The notes beneath the pieces were generated by a model. That model made no database searches, was not told the origin of the DNA, and saw nothing but the letters and a program-made list of their open reading frames with translations. 40,932 nt of DNA from contig JAFECU010000302.1 in the NCBI GenBank assembly GCA_018242005.1, positions 1 to 40,932 of the forward strand, written 5' to 3'. Within the stretch, counting starts at the first letter, position 1. Every line of letters begins with the position of its first letter. The position numbers and the translations under genes are program-made. This stretch comes from Pseudomonadota bacterium. Lineage in GTDB: Bacteria; Pseudomonadota; Gammaproteobacteria; Burkholderiales; Burkholderiaceae_C. Below, in pieces: positions 20,646 through 30,058 of the stretch.

Positions 20646-22147
20646 GCCACGGCTCCTCGGCGCACCAGCGCTTCACGCGCCTGCGCCATGTCGGAGAACG
20701 GCTGGCGCCGGCCGGCCGCCTCCTGGTAGTCCTCGTGGCCCTTGCCGGCGATCAGCACCACGTCGGCGGGCGCGGCCTGGGCCACGGCCTGGGCAATGGC
20801 TGCGGCGCGGTCCTGCTCGGCACTCACGTGGGTAGAGGCGATCATGCCCTGCAGGATCTGGTGAATGATGGCGCGCGGCTCCTCGCCGCGCGGGTTGTCG
20901 CTGGTGACGATGACGCGGTCGGCCTCGCGCTGGGCCACGGCGCCCATCAGAGGGCGCTTGGTGGCGTCGCGATTGCCGCCGCAGCCGAACACGCACCACA
21001 GCCGGCCGCCGCGCTCGGCCGCCATGGGCCTGAGCGCCGCCAGCGCCTGGTGCAGCGCATCGGGCGTGTGGGCGTAGTCCACGGCCACCAGCGGCTGCCC
21101 GGCAAATGCCAGCTGCTGCATGCGCCCGGGCACGGGCGCCAGGCGCGCGCAGGCGTCGAGCGCGCGCGCCAGCGGCACGCCGAGCGCGCGCATGGCGGCG
21201 ATCACGCCCAGCAGGTTGGAGACGTTGTACAGGCCGATGAGCCGGGTCTGCAGCGGCAGGGCCTCTGCGCCCTCGACCACGGTGAAGGCCAGGCCGGCGC
21301 CACCGTGCACGATGCCTTTCGCCTGCAGCCGCGCCGGGCCCTGAATGGAGACGCTCCACAGGTCCAGGCCGCCACCCTGCAGCTCGGCGTGGAGCCGCGC
21401 GCCGTGCACGTCGTCGATGTTGATCACGGCCGCACGCAGGCCGGGCCAATCGAACAGCATGCGCTTGGCCTGCCAGTAGGCGGCCATATCGCGGTGATAG
21501 TCCAGGTGGTCCTGGGTGAAGTTGGTGAACAGGGCCACGCCGATCTGCGTGCCGGCCAGGCGCTGCTCGACCAGGCCGATGGACGAGGCCTCGATGGCGC
21601 AGGCATCCAGGCCCGCGTCGGCAAACCCGGCAAAGGCGCGCTGCAGGCGCACGGGGTCGGGCGTGGTCATGCCGGTGCTGCTCAGCTCGGGCGGAACACC
21701 AATGCCCAAAGTACCCACCAAGGCGCACCCAGCAGGCGCGGGCAGCTCTTGTTTTGATAGTTTATTGATGGCATCAGCCAGCCACCAGGCGGTGCTGGTC
21801 TTGCCGTTGGTGCCGGTCACGGCCAGCACCTCGAGACGCTGGCTGGGCTGGCCGAACCAGGCCGCTGCGATGGGCCCGGTCGCGGCCTTGAGACCTGGCA
21901 GCGCCGCGATGTGGTCGCCGGCGAGGGCAAAAGCCTCAACTCCGTCGCGCTCCACCAGGCAGGCTGCGGCGCCGCGCGCCATCGCGTCAGCCACATGGGC
22001 ACGCCCGTCGGTGGCCGCACCAGGCCAGGCAATGAAGGCGTCGCCGGACCGAACCAGACGGCTGTCGGTCTGCAGCGTGCCGGTGACGCGCGCGCGCAGC
22101 CAGGCCACGGCCGCCTCCACGGATGGAAGTTGATGCAGCGCGCTCAC
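20642..22147 (-). CDS. murE: UDP-MurNAc-L-Ala-D-Glu--meso-diaminopimelate ligase MurE
   Basis: MurE adds meso-diaminopimelate to UDP-MurNAc-dipeptide. The 501-residue protein has TDSRLVRSGDAFIAWPG at 27-43, the P-loop TGTNGKTSTA at 111-120, EASSIGL, FTNFTQDHLDYH, DYAHTPDAL and TSDNPRGEEP; the DNPR motif specifies diaminopimelate rather than lysine. After WWLADAIN there is an extra KLSKQELPAPAG (about 129-140) before CALVGTLGIG, encoded by a sequence resembling the local hairpin repeat family (21722-21764). Overlaps with ftsI and murF are 4 bases each. Confidence 0.97.
   Translation of the reverse strand: MSALHQLPSVEAAVAWLRARVTGTLQTDSRLVRSGDAFIAWPGAATDGRAHVADAMARGAAACLVERDGVEAFALAGDHIAALPGLKAATGPIAAAWFGQPSQRLEVLAVTGTNGKTSTAWWLADAINKLSKQELPAPAGCALVGTLGIGVPPELSSTGMTTPDPVRLQRAFAGFADAGLDACAIEASSIGLVEQRLAGTQIGVALFTNFTQDHLDYHRDMAAYWQAKRMLFDWPGLRAAVINIDDVHGARLHAELQGGGLDLWSVSIQGPARLQAKGIVHGGAGLAFTVVEGAEALPLQTRLIGLYNVSNLLGVIAAMRALGVPLARALDACARLAPVPGRMQQLAFAGQPLVAVDYAHTPDALHQALAALRPMAAERGGRLWCVFGCGGNRDATKRPLMGAVAQREADRVIVTSDNPRGEEPRAIIHQILQGMIASTHVSAEQDRAAAIAQAVAQAAPADVVLIAGKGHEDYQEAAGRRQPFSDMAQAREALVRRGAVA
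21722..21764 (-). repeat. Hairpin-repeat family, candidate copy inside murE
   Basis: The minus strand reads CTATCAAAACAAGAGCTGCC followed by CGCGCCTGCTGGGTGCGCC. It shares AGCTGCCCGCGC with the copy at 39873-39921 and has the same CTAT-AGCT-GCGC order. It lies in frame in murE and encodes KLSKQELPAPAG. It is the most diverged of the four copies. Confidence 0.5.
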
Positions 22148-23892
22148 AACGATTCCTCCACGGCGTTGGTGACGATCAGCGGCTTGACGGATGTGTCTGG
22201 CGCAACGCCCATCATGCGCAGCGTCTGCTGCACCACTTCACTGAACACGGGACCCGCGACGGTGCCGCCGTAGTAACTGCCCGCCGAGGGCTCGTCGATC
22301 ATGACCGCGACGATGATGCGCGGCTTGTCGATCGGCGCCATGCCGGTGAACCACGCACGGTACTTGCCCGCCGCGTAGCTTTTGCCGACCTGCTTGCGCG
22401 CCGTGCCCGACTTGCCGCCGACCGAGTAGCCCACGGTCTGCGCCTTCTGGCCGGTGCCGCCGGGGCCCGCGGCCAGCCAGAGCATGTGGCGTACCTGCTC
22501 GGCGGTCTTGGGCGAGAAGACTGGCGTGCCCACGGGGGGGGCGGTCGCCTTGAGCATGGTGGCCGGGATCACCATGCCGTCGTTGGAGAACACGGTGTAG
22601 GAGCGCGCCATCTGGAACAGCGACGCGGACAGCCCGTAGCCATAGGCCATGGTGGCCTGCTCTACGGGCTTCCAGTTCTTCCAGGGGCGCAGGCGCCCGC
22701 TGGCCGCGCCAGGGAACGACAGCTGCGGCTTCTGCCCGTAGCCCAGCGCGGTGTGCACGCTCCACATTTCCTGCGGCGACATGCGCTGCGCGACCTTGAG
22801 TGCACCGACGTTGCTGGACTTCTGAATCACGCCATCCACGGTGAGCACGCCGTAGTTGTGCGTATCCGAGATGGTGAAGCCGCCGATGGCGTAGCGGCCG
22901 GGCGAGGTGTCGATCACCGTGTCGTGCCGCACGCGCCCCAGATCCAGCGCCGCACCTATGGTGATGGGCTTCATGGTCGAGCCGGGTTCGAAGGTGTCGG
23001 TGATGGCGCGGTTGCGCAGCTGCTCGCCCGTCAGGTTCACGCGCCGGCCGGGGTCGTAGCTGGGGTAGTTGGCCAGGGCCAGCACCTCGCCCGTGTGTGC
23101 GTCCAGCACCACCACGCTGCCGGCCTTGGCCTTGTGCTCAATCACGGTGTCGCGCAGCTTCTGGTAGGCGAAGAACTGCACCTTGCTGTCGATGGACAGC
23201 TGCATGTCCCGGCCGTCCAGGGGCGGCGTGTCGGCGCCCACGCCCTCGACCACACGGCCCAGGCGGTCCTTGATGACGCGGCGCGAGCCGGGTTTGCCGG
23301 CCAGCTCCTTGTCGAAGGCCAGCTCCATGCCCTCCTGGCCATGGTCCTCCACGTTGGTGAAGCCCACCACATGGGCGGCGGACTCGCCCTCGGGGTATTG
23401 GCGCTTGTATTCCTTGCGCTGGTAGATGCCCTTGATCCCCAGGGCAAGGATCTGCTGGCCCACGTCCCAGTCGAGCTGGCGCTTGATCCAGACGAAACTC
23501 TTGTCCTCGTCGGCCAGCTTGGCCATGAGCGTGGGCAGGGGCATGCCCATGAGGCGTGCCAGCTCCTTGAGCTTGGACATCACCTCGGGCTTGTCCTGCT
23601 CCACATCCTCGGGAATGGCCCAGATGCTGGCCGCCGGCACGCTGGAGGCCAGGATCAGTCCGTTGCGGTCCAGGATGCGGCCGCGGTTGGCCGGCAGCTC
23701 CAGCGTGCGTGCAAAGCGCACTTCGCCCTGGCGCTGGAAGAAGGCGTTCCCGAACACCTGGACATAGGCCGCGCGAGCCGCAAGGCCCAGGAAGCCCAGG
23801 GCCACCAGGGCCACGATGAACCGGCTGCGCCAGAGCGGCGTGCGGCTGGCCAGCAGAGGGCTGGAGGTGTAGTTGACGCTGCGGCTGCTCAT
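22144..23892 (-). CDS. ftsI: Septal transpeptidase FtsI (PBP3)
   Basis: FtsI is the class B penicillin-binding protein that crosslinks septal peptidoglycan with FtsW. The 582-residue protein has a cytoplasmic start, one membrane anchor at about 24-46, the pedestal domain with ELPANRGRILDRNGLILASS at 65-84, and a transpeptidase domain with SxxK (S305-T-M-K308), SxN (S359-S-N361) and KSGT near 492. Length is typical. It overlaps ftsL and murE by 4 bases each. Confidence 0.98.
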   Translation of the reverse strand: MSSRSVNYTSSPLLASRTPLWRSRFIVALVALGFLGLAARAAYVQVFGNAFFQRQGEVRFARTLELPANRGRILDRNGLILASSVPAASIWAIPEDVEQDKPEVMSKLKELARLMGMPLPTLMAKLADEDKSFVWIKRQLDWDVGQQILALGIKGIYQRKEYKRQYPEGESAAHVVGFTNVEDHGQEGMELAFDKELAGKPGSRRVIKDRLGRVVEGVGADTPPLDGRDMQLSIDSKVQFFAYQKLRDTVIEHKAKAGSVVVLDAHTGEVLALANYPSYDPGRRVNLTGEQLRNRAITDTFEPGSTMKPITIGAALDLGRVRHDTVIDTSPGRYAIGGFTISDTHNYGVLTVDGVIQKSSNVGALKVAQRMSPQEMWSVHTALGYGQKPQLSFPGAASGRLRPWKNWKPVEQATMAYGYGLSASLFQMARSYTVFSNDGMVIPATMLKATAPPVGTPVFSPKTAEQVRHMLWLAAGPGGTGQKAQTVGYSVGGKSGTARKQVGKSYAAGKYRAWFTGMAPIDKPRIIVAVMIDEPSAGSYYGGTVAGPVFSEVVQQTLRMMGVAPDTSVKPLIVTNAVEESL

Positions 23893-24212
23893 GGTCGGCC
23901 CTTTGCAACAACGGGTGCGGGGGGCGCGGCGGGGGCCATTACGGGCGCGCCATCGGCCGTCACGTACTGGGTGATGGCCGGCGTGGCGGTGCGCATCTGC
24001 AGCTTGTCGCGCGCCAGACGTTCCACGCGCAGCGGTGTGGCCTGGGCGCGTTTTTCCACCTGCAGGCGCTGGTGCTCGGTCTCGAGCTGGCGCGACTGCG
24101 CCAGCGCACGGTCGAATTCCGTGTACAGGAGCCGCGACTGGTATTGCGTGCGCACCAGGTAGAGCGCGCTGGCCATCACGGCCAGCAGCAGCACCGCACT
24201 GATTCTGGTCAT
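23889..24212 (-). CDS. ftsL: Cell division protein FtsL
   Basis: FtsL is the small bitopic divisome protein that acts with FtsB and FtsQ to activate FtsWI. The 107-residue product has one N-terminal transmembrane helix (about 3-21, [17 protein letters not shown]) followed by a leucine/charged periplasmic coiled coil (about 25-75, with [15 protein letters not shown]) and an Ala/Pro-rich tail. Sequence conservation in this family is low; the assignment rests on position between rsmH and ftsI, size and topology. Overlaps are 4 bases on both sides. Confidence 0.95.
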   Translation of the reverse strand: MTRISAVLLLAVMASALYLVRTQYQSRLLYTEFDRALAQSRQLETEHQRLQVEKRAQATPLRVERLARDKLQMRTATPAITQYVTADGAPVMAPAAPPAPVVAKGRP

Positions 24213-25135
24213 GCGGCGACCTCCGTGCGCTCGGCCACGCGCATCACGGCGCTGCGCGCGCGCGGATTGGCCGCCACCTCGGCCGCGCCGGGCTTGACAC
24301 GCCCCAGGGCCTTCAGGCGCATGGGCTGGGGCGGGGCAAATGGCGCGCGGCGGTCATAGACCTCCTTCGAGTGCTGGGCGATGAACTGCTTGACGATGCG
24401 GTCCTCCAGCGAATGAAAGCTGATCACGACCAGACGGCCGCCGGGAGCGAGCACATGCAGGCTGGCCTCTAGCGCGCGCTGCAGTTCCTCAAGCTCGGCG
24501 TTGATGAAAATCCGAAGCGCCTGAAATGTGCGCGTTGCAGGGTTCTGGCCCGGCTCGCGGGTCTTGACCGCGCCAGCCACGATGTCGGCCAGCTCGGTGG
24601 TCCCGACAATGGGACCGCGCTGCGTGCGCCTAGCAACAATCGCCTTTGCAATGGGGCCAGCAAACCGTTCTTCGCCGTAGTCACGTATCACCTCCGTAAT
24701 CTGTGCCACCTCGGCCTCCGCCAGCCACTCGGCCACGCTGATGCCGCGCGTGGTGTCCATGCGCATGTCCAGCGGGCCGTCGAATCGGAAACTGAAGCCC
24801 CGCGCCGGATCGTCGATCTGCGGCGAACTGATGCCCAGATCCAGCAGCACGCCGGCGGCGCTGGAAGCCGGCAGCTCGCCCAGGTGCGAAAAGCCCTGGT
24901 GCCGAATGGAAAAACGCGCATCCTGGATGCGCGCCGCTTCGTGGATGGCCTCGGGGTCCTTGTCGAAGGCCACCAGCCGCCCCTGGGCGCCGAGCCGCTG
25001 CAGGATGAGCCGCGCATGCCCTCCACGTCCAAAGGTGCCATCGATAAAGCTGCCATCCGGCGCGCCGGCGCCGCCAAGCAGGGCATCGACCGCCTCATCA
25101 AGCAGAACCGTGGTGTGTTGCAGGGGCTGATTCAC
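24209..25135 (-). CDS. rsmH: 16S rRNA m4C1402 methyltransferase RsmH (MraW)
   Basis: RsmH methylates N4 of C1402 in 16S rRNA at the ribosomal P site. The 308-residue protein starts [20 protein letters not shown] and has [16 protein letters not shown] (SAM motif I), [35 protein letters not shown] and [17 protein letters not shown], all diagnostic. The start codon is GTG at 25135, 9 bases after the mraZ stop, fixed by the conserved N-terminus. It overlaps ftsL by 4 bases. Confidence 0.98.
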   Translation of the reverse strand: MNQPLQHTTVLLDEAVDALLGGAGAPDGSFIDGTFGRGGHARLILQRLGAQGRLVAFDKDPEAIHEAARIQDARFSIRHQGFSHLGELPASSAAGVLLDLGISSPQIDDPARGFSFRFDGPLDMRMDTTRGISVAEWLAEAEVAQITEVIRDYGEERFAGPIAKAIVARRTQRGPIVGTTELADIVAGAVKTREPGQNPATRTFQALRIFINAELEELQRALEASLHVLAPGGRLVVISFHSLEDRIVKQFIAQHSKEVYDRRAPFAPPQPMRLKALGRVKPGAAEVAANPRARSAVMRVAERTEVAA

Positions 25136-25144
25136 GCGCAGCCC

Positions 25145-25573
25145 TTAGAAAGAGAAGTCCTTGAGGACTTCGGGCATCTCGGCCTGCATGGCCGCTGCCT
25201 CCTTGGCCTCGTAGGTGGCCTTGTCCCAGAGCTCGAAATGGCTGCCCATGCCGAGCAGGATGGCTTCCTTGGTGAGGCCGGCCGCCTCGCGCAGCTCGGG
25301 CGAGACCAGCACACGACCCGTGCCATCCATGTCCACGTCCATGGCGTTGCCGAGAAAGATGCGCTTGGTCCACTGGGCCGACATCGGCAGCTTGGCGATG
25401 CGCTCGCGCACCTGCTCCCATTCGGGGCGAGGGAACACCAGCAGGCAGCCGTCGGGGTGCTTGGTGATGGTCAGGCTGCCGCCGGCCTGCGCCTGCAGGG
25501 CGTCACGATGCCGGGTCGGCACGGAAAGCCGCCCCTTGGCATCCAGACTCAACGATGACGCCCCTTGGAACAC
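25145..25573 (-). CDS. mraZ: Transcriptional regulator MraZ
   Basis: MraZ is a ring-forming AbrB-like DNA-binding protein that represses its own dcw operon in E. coli. The 142-residue product starts [20 protein letters not shown], the family N-terminus, and repeats the AbrB-type fold in its second half ([20 protein letters not shown]). It is the first gene of the cluster and lies just downstream of a promoter with four regularly spaced AGTG boxes that are its likely targets. Confidence 0.97.
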   Translation of the reverse strand: MFQGASSLSLDAKGRLSVPTRHRDALQAQAGGSLTITKHPDGCLLVFPRPEWEQVRERIAKLPMSAQWTKRIFLGNAMDVDMDGTGRVLVSPELREAAGLTKEAILLGMGSHFELWDKATYEAKEAAAMQAEMPEVLKDFSF

Positions 25574-25628
25574 GAATCGAGACCTCTGTTTGGCGGTGCT
25601 CCTTCAGCCCAAAACAGGGTCCTCAGGG

Positions 25629-25662
25629 CACTTTTCACCACTTAATTGCACTTTTTTGCACT
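25629..25662 (-). promoter_or_regulatory. Four MraZ boxes at exact 10-base spacing
   Basis: On the minus strand AGTG occurs at 25662, 25652, 25642 and 25632 (first base of each), exactly 10 bases apart: AGTGCAAAAA, AGTGCAATTA, AGTGGTGAAA, AGTGCC. E. coli MraZ binds short TGGG-type direct repeats with the same 10-base period upstream of mraZ. Here the core is GTGC or GTGG. The array starts inside the proposed -10 box and runs over the transcription start, as expected for repression. The binding claim is inference. Confidence 0.75.
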
Positions 25663-25687
25663 GTAGCAGGAAAAGCACGCCTGACAA
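25660..25687 (-). promoter_or_regulatory. Candidate promoter of the dcw cluster (Pmra)
   Basis: The -35 box TTGTCA is at 25682-25687 (5 of 6 to TTGACA). A 16-base spacer follows, then -10 TACAGT at 25660-25665 (4 of 6). It lies about 85 bases before mraZ and overlaps the first MraZ box. The flanking 25688-25832 back to hslU is AT-rich and holds no gene. Confidence 0.55.
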
Positions 25688-25832
25688 CAAGGGGAATCGA
25701 CAAAATTTTGTAATGAAATCAAGGACTTAGAGCCCTGTTTGGAAGCAAAAAACGGGCAAAAAATCCTTATCGATTAAGCACTTACATGCGGGTATGCAAG
25801 TGGTTTGTAAAGCCTGAGGCCGGGAAACCCGC

Positions 25833-27149
25833 TCACAGAATGAAGCGCGACAGGTCCTCGTCCTGACTCAGGGTCTGCAGGCGCGCATTCACGTAGTCGG
25901 CATCGACCACCACCGTCTGGCCCGTCAGGCGGGTCGCGTCGAAGCTGACCTCGTCGAGCAGCCGCTCCATGACCGTGGACAGGCGGCGCGCGCCGATGTT
26001 CTCGGTGCGCTCGTTGACGTCGTAGGCGATGTGCGCCAGGCGCGTGATGCCCTCGGGGGTGAACTCCAGCGTCACACCCTCGGTGGCCAGCAGCGCCTGG
26101 TACTGCTTGACGAGCGAGGCATGGGTCTGCGTGAGGATGGCCTCGAAGTCCTGCACCGACAGCGAGCCGAGCTCCACGCGGATCGGAAAGCGCCCCTGGA
26201 GCTCGGGGATCAGGTCACTGGGCTTGGACAGGTGAAACGCCCCCGAGGCGATGAACAGGATGTGGTCGGTCTTGACCATGCCGTATTTGGTGGACACGGT
26301 CGTGCCCTCCACCAGCGGCAGCAGGTCGCGCTGCACGCCCTGGCGCGAGACGTCGGCGCCGCTCGTCTCCTGGCGCGCGGCCACCTTGTCGATTTCGTCG
26401 ATGAAGACGATGCCGTTCTGCTCGGCGCTGGCGAGCGCCCGGGTCTTGACTTCTTCCTCGTTGACGAGCTTTGCCGCCTCCTCGTCGCTCAGCAGCCTGA
26501 GGGCCTCGGCAATCTTGAGCTTGCGCGTCTTGCGCCGCTCCTGGCCCAGTTGGCTGAACATGCCGCGCAGCTGTTCGGCCATTTCCTCCATGCCCTGCGG
26601 GCCCATGATTTCGAGCTGCGGGCGCGCGTCGGCCACATCCACCTCGATCTCCTTGTCGTCGAGCAGGCCCTCACGCAGCTTCTTGCGGAACACCTGGCGC
26701 GCCGTGCTGTCGGCAGCGGGTTCCCCGGTACGCGCAGCGGGTATCAGCACGTCCAGGATGCGGTCCTCGGCCGCGTCCTCGGCACGCGCGCGCACCTTCT
26801 TCATGTCCTGCTCGCGCGTCTGCTTGACGGCCATCTCGACCAGGTCGCGCACGATGGAATCCACGTCCTTGCCCACATAGCCGACCTCGGTGAACTTGGT
26901 GGCCTCGACCTTGATGAAGGGCGCGTCGGCCAGGCGCGCCAGGCGCCGCGCGATCTCGGTCTTGCCCACGCCCGTGGGTCCGATCATGAGGATGTTCTTG
27001 GGCGTGATCTCCTGGCGCAGGCTGCTGTCGACCTGCTGGCGGCGCCAGCGGTTGCGCAGTGCAATGGCCACGGCGCGCTTGGCGGCCTGCTGGCCCACGA
27101 TGTGATTGTCGAGTTCGGAGACGATTTCCTGGGGGGTCATGGAGGACAT
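25833..27149 (-). CDS. hslU: HslU, ATPase of the HslUV protease
   Basis: HslU is the AAA+ unfoldase that feeds the HslV peptidase. The 438-residue protein has [16 protein letters not shown] at 5-20, the P-loop GPTGVGKT at 57-64, the pore motif GYVGKD (about 90-95), the inserted I domain at roughly 110-230, Walker [11 protein letters not shown], and the C-terminal tail DLSRFIL that inserts into HslV. The start may be the ATG at 27149 (MSSM) or at 27140; neither has a good ribosome binding site. The 70-base spacer from hslV is mostly a hairpin repeat. Confidence 0.97.
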   Translation of the reverse strand: MSSMTPQEIVSELDNHIVGQQAAKRAVAIALRNRWRRQQVDSSLRQEITPKNILMIGPTGVGKTEIARRLARLADAPFIKVEATKFTEVGYVGKDVDSIVRDLVEMAVKQTREQDMKKVRARAEDAAEDRILDVLIPAARTGEPAADSTARQVFRKKLREGLLDDKEIEVDVADARPQLEIMGPQGMEEMAEQLRGMFSQLGQERRKTRKLKIAEALRLLSDEEAAKLVNEEEVKTRALASAEQNGIVFIDEIDKVAARQETSGADVSRQGVQRDLLPLVEGTTVSTKYGMVKTDHILFIASGAFHLSKPSDLIPELQGRFPIRVELGSLSVQDFEAILTQTHASLVKQYQALLATEGVTLEFTPEGITRLAHIAYDVNERTENIGARRLSTVMERLLDEVSFDATRLTGQTVVVDADYVNARLQTLSQDEDLSRFIL

Positions 27150-27162
27150 TTTTGGTCCATTT

Positions 27163-27211
27163 CAGGCCCTGGCGCTTACTGGGAAAGCACCAGAAGCTAC
27201 AAAAACAATAG
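27163..27211. repeat. Hairpin-repeat family, copy in the hslV-hslU spacer
   Basis: The plus strand reads CCCTGGCGCTTACTGGGAAA, then GCACCAGAAGCTAC, AAAAACAATAG. It follows the family pattern CTGGCGCTT - N6 - AAAGCGC - N3 - AGCTA, with the stem GGCGCTT/AAGCACC carrying one mismatch. It fills about 50 of the 70 bases between hslV and hslU. Confidence 0.65.
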
Positions 27212-27219
27212 TTAAACGC

Positions 27220-27765
27220 CTACAGCGTTTCAATCGTGTGGTGCATGTTCGTGTAGATGCACAGCTCGCCGGCGATCTCCAGCGACTTCTTCACGATCTC
27301 GGCCGCCGGCAGCTCGGTGTTGTGCAGCAGGGCCTTGGCGGCGGAATGCGCGTAGGCACCGCCCGAGCCGATGGCGACGATGCCCTCCTCGGGCTCGAGC
27401 ACGTCGCCATTGCCGGTGATGATGAGCGAGGCCGTTTGGTCTGCCACGGCCAGCATGGCCTCCAGGCGGCGCAGCACGCGGTCGGTGCGCCAGTCCTTGG
27501 TGAGCTCGATGGCGGCGCGCGTCAGGTGGCCCTGGTGCTTCTCCAGCTTGGCCTCGAAGCGCTCGAACAGCGTGAAGGCGTCGGCCGTGGCGCCGGCAAA
27601 GCCGGCCAGCACCTTGCCGTGGTGGAGCTTGCGCACCTTGCGCGCCGTGCCCTTGACGACGATGTTGCCCAGGGTGACCTGGCCGTCGCCGCCGAGGGCG
27701 ACCTGTATGCCGTCCGCCGTCTGGCGGCGAACGCTGAGAATGGTGGTGCCGTGGTACTGTTCCAT
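27220..27765 (-). CDS. hslV: HslV, peptidase of the HslUV protease
   Basis: HslV is the proteasome-beta-like threonine peptidase. The 181-residue protein begins MEQYHG, which is removed to expose the catalytic Thr of [36 protein letters not shown] and [15 protein letters not shown] follow as usual. Length is normal. I chose the ATG at 27765 because it gives the family propeptide; the frame is open 30 codons further upstream without support. hslU follows after 70 bases. Confidence 0.97.
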   Translation of the reverse strand: MEQYHGTTILSVRRQTADGIQVALGGDGQVTLGNIVVKGTARKVRKLHHGKVLAGFAGATADAFTLFERFEAKLEKHQGHLTRAAIELTKDWRTDRVLRRLEAMLAVADQTASLIITGNGDVLEPEEGIVAIGSGGAYAHSAAKALLHNTELPAAEIVKKSLEIAGELCIYTNMHHTIETL

Positions 27766-27774
27766 GGAGAAGCC

Positions 27775-27803
27775 ATATGAGGGCCAGCATGCCCTATTGC
27801 AAG
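27775..27803 (-). promoter_or_regulatory. Candidate heat-shock (sigma-32) promoter of hslVU
   Basis: CTTGCAA (27797-27803, 6 of 7 to CTTGAAA), a 14-base spacer and CCTCATAT (27775-27782, close to CCCCATNT) fit the sigma-32 pattern, and hslVU is a known heat-shock operon. The -10 box ends only 9 bases before the ATG, so the leader would be nearly absent, which weakens the case. Confidence 0.35.
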
Positions 27804-27854
27804 TGGAGAAGGTGACAAGGTGGACGCGCTCGGGCCGCGCCCGGGAGGCCGCCA

Positions 27855-29522
27855 TCAGCTGCGACGCGGCTGTACCCTGGCGTATTCGTTGATGCCGATC
27901 ACGTTGAAAAGCACGGCCACGAGTCGGTGCAACTGGGTGAACTGCACGACCTGGCCCTGGGCCTGCTGGGCGGCAGCCCAGTTGAGCACCGAGCCGACCG
28001 CGGCGAAGTCGATGCGTATCAGCCGTTCGCAGTTCACGATGAGCGGCGCACCGGGGCGCGCCAGGTCCTGCAGCGGCTCCAGCACCGGCGTGGCGTCGCC
28101 GTCGATGTAGCCCTCCAGAACGGCCGCAGGGCCGTCAAGGGCCGGCGCCGGCTGCGACAGGGCAAAGCCGGACTGGTTCAAATTGCTGTCCGCCATCTCC
28201 AGCGCAGCGGCGGGCTGCACGCCATCGTCGCCGCTGTAGCCGCAGTTCGGCGACACCCAGGATGGCGGCGAGACCTCATAGGTCACGCAATAGTCCAGGG
28301 CCACGAGCTCGAACTCATCGGGCTGTCCCATGAGGCGCAGCGCCGCCATGCGCAGCCGCCACCACTGCGGCGCGGCCTCGCGGTCGCCCGAGGGCGTGTG
28401 CGCCTGCAGCAGGGCCTGCAGGGCTTGCACGCCGAGGAAGCGGATCTGCGCATCGCGCCCCGCCCAGTCCTCGAACTGCTGGGCCAACGCGGCCACGGCG
28501 GGCGGTTCGATGTCGATCAGGCGCGACCAGTTCATGGTCCAGGGCGGCGCACTGCGCGCCAGCGAGGCCTGCAGCGCCGTCACGGACTGCTGGCTGAGCG
28601 TGGGTGGCGCGTTCCAGCTCAGTTCGCGCAGGGCAGCTCCCAGTTGCCCCGGCCCGGTGGCAGGTGCCTGAAGACCCAGCTGATCGGGCAACGAGAACCA
28701 CAGCGGCGCCGAACGGCCAAAGCGCGCCGCATAGTCCATGGACAGCAGGTCGAACGGTTCCTGCTGGCCGGTGGCGCGGTACAGGTCGAACAGCGTCATC
28801 CAGACGTCGTGTTGCTGCGCCAGCCCGTCCTGCCGGCGTTGCTCCAGCACCTCCTTCAGGGCCGACTCGGCCTGTCCATAGTCGCCGCTGGCAAAGCGGA
28901 TCGCGGCTTCTTCGAGGTCCGGTTCGTGCACGAAGGGCCCGGGCTCGGGCTCGGCCGGCTGACGCGACGGCGCATCGACGGCCAGCGGCGCGGCCACGCC
29001 AAGCCCGGCGGGCATGCTCAGCGGCACGGTGGGCGCAAAGGCGCGTTCGGGATGGGTCGGCTGCGCGCCTGGCGATGCCGGCTGGGCCGCGGCGGGCGGC
29101 GGCTGCAGTGGTGCGACCGGCTCCAGCACCGCGGTGGCGCAAGCTTCGCCCTGGTGCTTGCCCTTCCACCATTGCTGGGACATCTGGGCTTCGATCTCGT
29201 CGATCTTCTTGAGCGTGCCGGCCCTGTCGTCGGAGGCGCTCACACTGGTCTGGAAGAGCGAGGCGCGCGCCAGCGCATCGTCCTTGCGCCGCGCCTGCTG
29301 TGCCTCGCGTTGACGCAGCTTGCGCAGCTGGTCGAATTCGCGGCGGCGCACGAAGTCGTTGCGCCGCTTGCGCTCTATCATCTCCTTGAGCACCTGCTTG
29401 CTGTACTGGCTCTCACGGTCGGTTTCGATCGAGTCGAGCTCGGACCAGTTCACCGTCGGATTGCGCACGAACTTCACCATCTTGGACAGCAGTCCGCCGG
29501 GTGGAGTTTCGTCCTTGGTCAT
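27855..29522 (-). CDS. STAS-like domain protein of unknown function
   Basis: This 555-residue protein has three parts. Residues 1-125 are highly charged and predicted helical, with [19 protein letters not shown] and long Arg/Lys/Gln runs that look like a coiled coil. Residues about 125-200 are Pro/Ala-rich linker. The rest is helical, with a region at about 205-260 that resembles tetratricopeptide-type repeats ([20 protein letters not shown]). The last 65 residues ([20 protein letters not shown] onwards) resemble a STAS / anti-sigma antagonist fold. I see no signal peptide or membrane helix. It lies between dksA and hslV on the same strand, 44 bases after dksA, and so is likely cotranscribed. 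I do not recognise a named function. Confidence 0.75.
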   Translation of the reverse strand: MTKDETPPGGLLSKMVKFVRNPTVNWSELDSIETDRESQYSKQVLKEMIERKRRNDFVRRREFDQLRKLRQREAQQARRKDDALARASLFQTSVSASDDRAGTLKKIDEIEAQMSQQWWKGKHQGEACATAVLEPVAPLQPPPAAAQPASPGAQPTHPERAFAPTVPLSMPAGLGVAAPLAVDAPSRQPAEPEPGPFVHEPDLEEAAIRFASGDYGQAESALKEVLEQRRQDGLAQQHDVWMTLFDLYRATGQQEPFDLLSMDYAARFGRSAPLWFSLPDQLGLQAPATGPGQLGAALRELSWNAPPTLSQQSVTALQASLARSAPPWTMNWSRLIDIEPPAVAALAQQFEDWAGRDAQIRFLGVQALQALLQAHTPSGDREAAPQWWRLRMAALRLMGQPDEFELVALDYCVTYEVSPPSWVSPNCGYSGDDGVQPAAALEMADSNLNQSGFALSQPAPALDGPAAVLEGYIDGDATPVLEPLQDLARPGAPLIVNCERLIRIDFAAVGSVLNWAAAQQAQGQVVQFTQLHRLVAVLFNVIGINEYARVQPRRS

Positions 29523-29566
29523 GGCTTCAATGGTGCTTGCAGGTCTGACGGGCGCGGGGCTACGCC

Positions 29567-30058
29567 TCAGTCACCGAACATTTTCTGCTTGAGCTCGCGG
29601 CGCTGCTGTGCCTCCAGCGACAGGGTGGCCGTGGGCCGGGCCAGCAGGCGGCCGACACCAATGGGCTCGCCGGTCTCGTCGCAGTAGCCGTAGTCGCCGG
29701 CGTCGATGCGCGCGATCGACTGCTCGATCTTCTTGAGCAGCTTGCGTTCGCGGTCGCGCGTGCGCAGCTCCAGCGCATGCTCTTCCTCGATGGTGGCGCG
29801 GTCGGCCGGATCGGGGACGACCACGGTGTCCTCGCGCAGGTGCTCCGTGGTCTCGCCGGCGTTGGCGTGCATGTCCTGCTTGAGCTGCATCAGCTTGTGG
29901 CGGAAGAACGCCATCTGCTTGTCGTTCATGTATTCGCTGTCGGGCATGGACAGCACTTCCGCGTCCGTCAGCTCCTCGGCGGGCTTGGTTTTCCAGTTGT
30001 TGGCCAGCTTGGGATCTTTCTTGGCGGCCGCCACAGGGGTTTGCAGGGTCGTGGTCAT
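29567..30058 (-). CDS. dksA: RNA polymerase-binding factor DksA (one-cysteine zinc region)
   Basis: DksA enters the RNA polymerase secondary channel and, with ppGpp, controls rRNA and amino-acid promoters. The 163-residue protein has the coiled coil (about 48-115) with the tip motif DxxDxA as D83-P-A-D86-R-A88. The globular region reads GYCDETGEPIGVGRLLARPT then ATLSLEAQ: only C126 of the four zinc cysteines of E. coli DksA remains, the others being Thr, Ser and Glu/Ala-type residues. This resembles zinc-independent DksA forms. The N-terminal 40 residues are a basic extension. It probably heads a unit with the STAS-like gene. Confidence 0.96.
   Translation of the reverse strand: MTTTLQTPVAAAKKDPKLANNWKTKPAEELTDAEVLSMPDSEYMNDKQMAFFRHKLMQLKQDMHANAGETTEHLREDTVVVPDPADRATIEEEHALELRTRDRERKLLKKIEQSIARIDAGDYGYCDETGEPIGVGRLLARPTATLSLEAQQRRELKQKMFGD

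Noticed and set aside
18025-25573. Separate promoters inside the overlapping mur/fts genes
   Set aside because: Hexamer matches occur by chance, and with 4-base overlaps there is no intergenic space in which to judge them.
25688-25832. Possible terminator after hslU
   Set aside because: CTTGCAT/ATGTAAG and CTTA/TAAG stems near a T-run exist, but they are short and AT-rich; I could not support one as a real terminator.
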